Origin: Clostridia bacterium
GTDB taxonomy: Bacteria > Bacillota_A > Clostridia > Christensenellales > Aristaeellaceae
DNA: 27,357 nt
NCBI GenBank assembly: GCA_017620455.1
Contig: JAFZQK010000006.1
Span: 1-27,357 of the forward strand
Direction of reading: 5' to 3'
A program made the position numbers and the translations under genes. This document shows positions 23,272 through 27,357 of this stretch, piece after piece; the stretch's first letter is position 1, and each line of letters begins with the position of its first letter. Below the pieces are notes generated by a model. The model was not told the origin of the DNA and did no database searches. It worked only from the letters and a program-made list of their open reading frames with translations.

Positions 23272-24015
23272 ATGAAACTGGTACTGATTCGGCATGGCGA
23301 AAGCGAATGGAACAAGCTGAACCTGTTCACGGGCTGGACGGACGTGGACCTGAGCGAAAAGGGCCGGGAAGAAGCCCGGCAGGCCGGCATCGTGCTCAAG
23401 AACGAGGGCTACGATTTCGACGTGTGCTACACCTCCTACCTCAAGCGGGCCATCCACACCCTGAATATCGCCCTGGACGAAATGGACCGGGCCTGGCTGC
23501 CGGTGGTGAAGAGCTGGAAGCTCAACGAACGCCATTACGGCGCCCTGCAGGGCCTGAACAAGGCCGAGACCGCCGAAAAATACGGCGAGGAGCAGGTGAA
23601 GATCTGGCGCCGTTCCTACGACGTCAAGCCCCCGGCACTGGACGAAAGCGACGAGCGCAGCGCTATCCGTCAGCCCATGTTCCGCAATGTGGACCCGGCC
23701 CTGCTGCCCGCCAACGAGAGCCTGGAAACCACGGTGGAGCGCGTGGTGCCCTATTTTGAAGAGGTCATCAAGCCCGATATGAAGGCCGGCAAGCGCGTGG
23801 TCATCGCCGCCCACGGCAATTCCCTGCGGGCGCTGGTGAAGTATTTCGACAAGCTGAGCAACGAAGAGATCATCGGCGTCAACATCCCCACGGCCGTGCC
23901 GCTGGTGTACGAGTTCGACGACGATTTCAACGTGATCAAGCATTACTACCTGGGCGACCAGAGCGCCATCCAGGCCAAGATGCAGGCGGTTGCCAACCAG
24001 GGCAAAAAGAAATAA
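23272..24015 (+). CDS. gpmA: 2,3-bisphosphoglycerate-dependent phosphoglycerate mutase
   Basis: Interconverts 3- and 2-phosphoglycerate in glycolysis and gluconeogenesis via a phospho-histidine. The 247-residue protein shows [10 protein letters not shown] (H8 carries the phosphate), [35 protein letters not shown] and [12 protein letters not shown] with the second catalytic histidine, all typical of the cofactor-dependent class. ATG 23272 has GAGGG 6 nt upstream; an ATG two codons earlier lies too close to that site. It has its own strong promoter and terminator, as expected for a highly expressed housekeeping gene. Confidence 0.97.
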   Translation: MKLVLIRHGESEWNKLNLFTGWTDVDLSEKGREEARQAGIVLKNEGYDFDVCYTSYLKRAIHTLNIALDEMDRAWLPVVKSWKLNERHYGALQGLNKAETAEKYGEEQVKIWRRSYDVKPPALDESDERSAIRQPMFRNVDPALLPANESLETTVERVVPYFEEVIKPDMKAGKRVVIAAHGNSLRALVKYFDKLSNEEIIGVNIPTAVPLVYEFDDDFNVIKHYYLGDQSAIQAKMQAVANQGKKK

Positions 24016-24032
24016 TCGCTTTGAATGCCAAG

Positions 24033-24063
24033 CACGGCGTCCGGAAAGGGCGTCGTGTTTTTT
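24033..24063 (+). terminator. Terminator of gpmA
   Basis: A 10-bp stem with two G-U pairs (24033-24042/24048-24057) and a GGAAA loop is followed by six T. Confidence 0.85.
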
Positions 24064-24082
24064 CCTGCTGCGGTGTGCTTGA

Positions 24083-24111
24083 TTGAAGAAAGCCGTTCCC
24101 TGTGATAGAAT
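24083..24111 (+). promoter_or_regulatory. Promoter of the YdcF-domain gene
   Basis: TTGAAG (24083-24088) and TAGAAT (24106-24111) are 17 bp apart; the start codon is about 65 nt downstream. Confidence 0.55.
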
Positions 24112-24181
24112 ATCCCTGGGGCTCGCGTACGAAGGGGCTTTTTCCCCGGCTGAAACGCTGCATGGAAACGGAGATGAACGC

Positions 24182-25618
24182 ATGAGAAAAGCGGCCAAGC
24201 AGATCCTCCTGGGCGCGGCGGCGCTGGCAGTGCTGTGCATCGCGTGCAGGATCGCCGTTTTCAATCGGTTCTGCATTTATTATTTCCTGCCGCAAAACGG
24301 GCGGGCGGATATCGCGTTCCGGGTGGAAAAGCCGGAGGTGCTGAGCCTCGGCGCGCCGGAAAGGAGCGGGCGGTATCTGCGGTTTCCGGTGCGGCCGCTG
24401 GCCCCCGGCGAAACGGAGATCCTGTTCGGGGACGAAGCGGGCGGCGCCGTGACCGTCTGCGTGCTGCGGGTGGACGGGACGGGGACGGTGTATGATCTGG
24501 GCTCCGGGAATTTTACCGGCGATTCCGCCGTGCTGATCGCGGTCACGCTGTTCTGGCTGCTGATGAGCGCCATTATGCTGTGGCATTTTTTTCAGGCGAA
24601 GGGCCCGCTGTTTTACGATTACGGCACCATCTATTATTCCGGCTTTTCCCTGTTCGCGCTGGCAAGCGGCCTGGTCATGCTCAGCGTGACGGTTTCCCAT
24701 CTGACGCATCCCGAAGTATACAGCATGTATTCCGCGTACGGCGCCATCAGCGGCGCCAGCGTCCGGTATATGCTGCTGACCGCGCTGCCGGTGCTGCTGT
24801 TCGCATTGAGCATGGCCGTCAGCAATCTTTTCCTGCTGCGGCATGAGGGCCGCCGGGCGCAGAATATCCTGGGCCTTCTGGTGAGCGGGCTGCTGATCGC
24901 CGGGGACGCGCTGGGCTGGTATCTGATCTCCCGGGATTTTATGGGATCGGAATGGGAAGGCCGGATCGACAGAACGCTGCAGAACACCTATGCCACGGTG
25001 TTCGTTTATTTCCAGTGCATGCTCACCGGGGCAGTGATCTGCGGCGTCCGGGCGGCGAAGCATTGGCCGGATCCGGACAAGCGGTTCATCATCATTCACG
25101 GCTGCTGGTTCCGCGGGGACGGCACGCTGCCGCCCCTGCTCCGCGCCCGGGCGGACAGGGCGCTGGAATTCTGGCGCGCGCAGAAGGAAAAAACCGGGCG
25201 GGAGGCCGTTTTCATCCCCTCCGGCGGGCAGGGCGCCAACGAACCCATGGCCGAGGCGGAGGCCATCCGCCGGTATCTGCTGGCCCGGGGGGTGGAAGAC
25301 CGCCTGATCCTGCCGGAGGACCGGTCCGTAAACACATATGAGAATCTGGCTTTTTCCAGGGCGCTCATGCAGGCTGTGGACCCGGACGGCAAGGCCGCGT
25401 TTTCCACCAGCAGCTATCACGTGTTCCGCAGCGGCGTGTGGGCGCGGCAGGCCGGGCTGAACGCGGAAGGGATCGGCAGCAGAACGAAATGGTGGTTCTG
25501 GCCCAATGCGTTCATGCGGGAAACCGCGGGGCTGCTGCTGAAGCGATGGAAGCAGGAATTGCTGTTCCTGGTTCTGCTGACGGCGTTTTTCGGCTGCCTG
25601 TCCATGGTGCTGTGGTGA
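24182..25618 (+). CDS. Multi-pass membrane protein with YdcF/SanA-type DUF218 domain
   Basis: The 478-residue protein has an N-terminal helix (about 7-26), an extracytoplasmic beta-rich segment (about 40-110), then about five helices (116-137, 152-172, 196-218, 229-249, 270-290), a DUF218 domain (about 301-440) and a final helix (about 458-476). The DUF218 domain shows FIIIHGCWF, the SGGQGANEPMAEAEAIRRYLL block, ILPEDRSVNTYENL and STSSYHVFR, all typical of the YdcF/ElyC/SanA family linked to envelope polysaccharide precursor metabolism and vancomycin sensitivity. The usual HGxG glycine-rich start is altered to HGCWFRGDG. ATG 24182 has GGAG 8 nt upstream. Having the domain between helices 6 and 7 is less common than a single anchor. 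Reaction unknown. Confidence 0.88.
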   Translation: MRKAAKQILLGAAALAVLCIACRIAVFNRFCIYYFLPQNGRADIAFRVEKPEVLSLGAPERSGRYLRFPVRPLAPGETEILFGDEAGGAVTVCVLRVDGTGTVYDLGSGNFTGDSAVLIAVTLFWLLMSAIMLWHFFQAKGPLFYDYGTIYYSGFSLFALASGLVMLSVTVSHLTHPEVYSMYSAYGAISGASVRYMLLTALPVLLFALSMAVSNLFLLRHEGRRAQNILGLLVSGLLIAGDALGWYLISRDFMGSEWEGRIDRTLQNTYATVFVYFQCMLTGAVICGVRAAKHWPDPDKRFIIIHGCWFRGDGTLPPLLRARADRALEFWRAQKEKTGREAVFIPSGGQGANEPMAEAEAIRRYLLARGVEDRLILPEDRSVNTYENLAFSRALMQAVDPDGKAAFSTSSYHVFRSGVWARQAGLNAEGIGSRTKWWFWPNAFMRETAGLLLKRWKQELLFLVLLTAFFGCLSMVLW

Positions 25619-25977
25619 AGGGAAAGCGCTTTCGTCAACGGACGGAAACCCCCGCCCTTCGCGGCGAAAGGAAGCCCTGCGGCTGCGCGGGGTTTTTTCT
25701 TTTCATGCGGTCGTCTGCGGGCCCGGCCGCTCCTGAAAATGAAAAACTGAATCAAAATACACAATATCCTGTGTCGGCGGCCGCGGCATGCACTGATTGT
25801 TGTGTCGGACAGCAAAAAGGCCTCCTCTGCAGCCGGAAAGCGCGCCTGTTTCGCCCGGAAAGACACACCCGGAAGGGTTGTCAAGCGTGCTTCCCGCAAA
25901 CGGTGATATTACGCCGTTTTCCGGGGATGGATCTGAAAAAAATCGCAAAAAAATTTTTTTCAGGGGGTGAAAAATGC
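25619..25977. other. Intergenic region before the S10 promoter, no gene seen
   Basis: Apart from the terminator of the upstream gene I see no supported coding sequence; the ORFs crossing it lack ribosome-binding sites and family motifs. The part from 25735 is lower in GC than its surroundings and ends in an A/T tract (about 25935-25960), which could act as an upstream activating element for the S10 promoter. Confidence 0.6.
25675..25698 (+). terminator. Terminator of the YdcF-domain gene
   Basis: A 7-bp stem (25675-25681/25686-25692) with a GCTG loop and one G-U pair is followed by six T and a further T-rich stretch. Confidence 0.85.
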
Positions 25978-26006
25978 TTGCAATTTTGATCGGGATCTTA
26001 TATAAT
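25978..26006 (+). promoter_or_regulatory. Promoter of the S10 ribosomal operon
   Basis: TTGCAA (25978-25983) and exact TATAAT (26001-26006) are 17 bp apart, preceded by A/T tracts at about 25935-25960 that fit an UP element. Confidence 0.85.
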
Positions 26007-26012
26007 ATGCCT

Positions 26013-26241
26013 GTTGTCTGTTTATGGGATGAGGCGATAAGTTGCCGTTCCGGCCAGAACGGGTAATTATCGCGGACCAGCCGGGGCTGGACCCCGACGA
26101 ACGGACTCGGACCGCGTAAAAACCGCGGAAGGCGAAAGTGGGCTTTCCCCGCCGCCGCGCCCCCTGCGAAGCGCGAAGGGCGGAAAAAAGAAAGACTCCC
26201 CCCGCTTTCAGCCGTGAGTACGAAATCAAGGAGGAAGAACC
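26013..26241 (+). promoter_or_regulatory. Structured leader of the S10 operon
   Basis: About 230 nt of untranslated leader. Stem 1: GCGATAA/TTATCGC (26034-26040/26067-26073) enclosing CCGTTC/GAACGG (26045-26050/26057-26062). Next, CGCGG near 26071 can pair with CCGCG near 26115, enclosing CCAGCC/GGCTGG and CCGA/TCGG, a three-way junction that competes with the base of stem 1. A further GAAAG/CTTTC hairpin and a CGCCC/GGGCG stem follow, ending in a purine-rich stretch before AAGGAGG. This layout suits ribosomal-protein autoregulation, but which protein binds, if any, cannot be told here. Confidence 0.6.
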
Positions 26242-26550
26242 ATGGCCAACCAGAAAATCCGCATCAAGCTCAAGGCGTACGAGCACAAGCTGATCGACGA
26301 ATCCGCCGAGCGCATTGTGGACACCGCCACCAGGACGGGCGCCCGGGTATCCGGCCCCATCCCGCTGCCCACCGAAAAGGAGATCGTCACGATCCTCCGC
26401 GCCCCCCACAAGTACAAGGACAGCCGTGAGCAGTTCGAACGCCGCACCCACAAGCGCCTCATCGACGTTCACAACCCCAACCCCCGTACTGTGGACGCCA
26501 TGATGAAGCTGGATCTGCCGGCCGGCGTCGAAATCGAAATCAAGCTGTAA
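26242..26550 (+). CDS. rpsJ: 30S ribosomal protein S10
   Basis: S10 is part of the 30S head and also the NusE subunit of antitermination complexes. The 102-residue protein carries [25 protein letters not shown], the [20 protein letters not shown] loop and [10 protein letters not shown] at the end, all diagnostic. ATG 26242 has AAGGAGG 7 nt upstream. First gene of the S10-type operon, 15 bp before rplC. Confidence 0.98.
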   Translation: MANQKIRIKLKAYEHKLIDESAERIVDTATRTGARVSGPIPLPTEKEIVTILRAPHKYKDSREQFERRTHKRLIDVHNPNPRTVDAMMKLDLPAGVEIEIKL

Positions 26551-26565
26551 GGCAGGAGGAGCATT

Positions 26566-27207
26566 ATGAAAAAGGCAATCGTAGGCAAAAAGCTGGGCAT
26601 GACCCAGATTTTCCTGCCCGACGGCCGTCTGGTCCCCGTGACGGTCATTCAGGCGGGCCCCTGCACCGTGGTGCAGAAGAAGACCCTGGAAAAGGACGGC
26701 TACGAAGCGGTTCAGTTCGGCTTTGACAAGGTGCCCGAGAACCGGGTGGAAAAGCTGGTGAACAAGCCCGACGCCGGACACTTCAAGAAGGCGGGCGTCG
26801 CCCCCATGCGCCATATGCGCGAATTCCGCCTGGAAGACTGCGCCCAGTACGAAGTGGGCCAGGAAATCAAAGCCGACATCTTTGAAGCGGGCGATAAGGT
26901 GGACATCACCGGCATCACCAAGGGCCGCGGCTACACCGGCCCCATCTACCGCTGGAACCAGCACACCGGCCCCATGGCCCACGGCTCCAAGTATCACCGC
27001 GGCGTCGGCTCCATGAGCGCCAACTCCGACCCCTCCCGGGTGTTCAAGAACAAGCACATGGCCGGCCATTACGGCGTGGAGCGGGTCACCATCCAGAACC
27101 TGGATGTGGTACAGGTGGACGCCGAACGCAGCCTGCTGCTGGTTCGGGGCGCCGTGCCCGGCCCCAAGGAAGGCCTGCTGCTCATCCGCAACACCTGCAA
27201 GGCCTGA
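26566..27207 (+). CDS. rplC: 50S ribosomal protein L3
   Basis: L3 is an early assembly protein near the peptidyl-transferase centre. The 213 residues begin [16 protein letters not shown], contain the conserved [20 protein letters not shown] and the [27 protein letters not shown] block with the glutamine-methylation region typical of the family, and end [15 protein letters not shown] 26566 follows AGGAGGAG. The operon order S10-L3-L4 is standard. Confidence 0.98.
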   Translation: MKKAIVGKKLGMTQIFLPDGRLVPVTVIQAGPCTVVQKKTLEKDGYEAVQFGFDKVPENRVEKLVNKPDAGHFKKAGVAPMRHMREFRLEDCAQYEVGQEIKADIFEAGDKVDITGITKGRGYTGPIYRWNQHTGPMAHGSKYHRGVGSMSANSDPSRVFKNKHMAGHYGVERVTIQNLDVVQVDAERSLLLVRGAVPGPKEGLLLIRNTCKA

Positions 27208-27227
27208 TGTAAGGAGGAAACGAGATT

Positions 27228-27357
27228 ATGCCTAACATTGACGTCGTCGACATGCAGGGCAGGAAAGTGGGCAGCATGGAGCTGAGCGAAGAAATCTTCG
27301 CCGCCCCCGTGAACGTCCCCGCCATGCATTTGGTCGTCCGCAGCATCCTGGCCAACA
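27228..27357 (+). CDS. rplD: 50S ribosomal protein L4, N-terminal part (cut by window edge)
   Basis: The 43 codons present, beginning MPNIDVVDMQGRKVGSMELSEEIF, match the start of L4, including the VVRSILAN segment that leads into its internal loop. ATG 27228 is preceded by AAGGAGG at about 10 nt and lies 20 bp after rplC. The rest lies beyond the window. Confidence 0.95.
   Translation, partial: MPNIDVVDMQGRKVGSMELSEEIFAAPVNVPAMHLVVRSILAN

Noticed and set aside
25703..25948. An 81-codon minus-strand ORF upstream of the S10 promoter
   Set aside because: No ribosome-binding site and no recognisable motif; mixed composition unlike neighbouring genes.

Overview
The window looks like chromosomal DNA of an anaerobic, high-GC member of the Bacillota, most likely a gut Clostridia lineage. 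The evidence is a pyruvate:ferredoxin oxidoreductase, a QueT-type ECF substrate-specificity protein, strong AGGAGG ribosome-binding sites, sigma-A-type promoters with 16-18 bp spacers, a typical S10 ribosomal operon start, and GC-rich codon use throughout. The species cannot be fixed from the sequence. I saw no rRNA, tRNA, insertion sequence, phage gene or CRISPR array.

Layout. 1-1348 (minus) is the N-terminal part of nifJ, cut by the window edge. 1635-5277 (plus) is a compact five-gene operon: OmpR-type response regulator, sensor kinase (apparently lacking an ordinary start codon), free methionine-R-sulfoxide reductase, MsrA and a LOG-family hydrolase, closed by a strong terminator. 5329-8102 holds small envelope or unknown proteins: an anchored coiled-coil protein, a 48-residue protein, a four-helix membrane protein with a C-terminal CxxC knuckle, and a DUF937-like protein with a histone-H1-like Lys/Ala/Thr/Pro tail. 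8103-8513 is a non-coding convergent spacer packed with hairpins. 8514-9044 (minus) is queT with a structured leader, and 9219-9553 (plus) two coupled small ORFs. 9639-12509 (minus) is the trkA-trkH potassium uptake pair, followed by a YwlE-like phosphatase (12596-12988, minus) and rpsT (13235-13498, plus).

13641-20290 is the most unusual block. A leftward pair encodes a PAS/degenerate-GGDEF/EAL protein and a LacI-type ligand-binding domain without its DNA-binding domain. It diverges from a rightward pair encoding a cytoplasmic protein with a ParB-like N-terminal motif and a BMP-type binding domain, translationally coupled to a metallophosphoesterase. 20495-23149 encodes a GH10-GH9 fusion without a signal peptide, which suggests intracellular breakdown of xylo- and cello-oligosaccharides. 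gpmA (23272-24015) and a multi-helix YdcF/DUF218 protein (24182-25618) follow. The window ends in the S10 operon (rpsJ, rplC, start of rplD), behind a consensus promoter and a leader of about 230 nt that folds into several nested stems.

Themes: methionine-sulfoxide repair tied to a two-component system; c-di-GMP and ligand sensing by binding-protein folds kept inside the cell; and plant polysaccharide use. Functional assignments rest on motifs read by eye; no database search was run.
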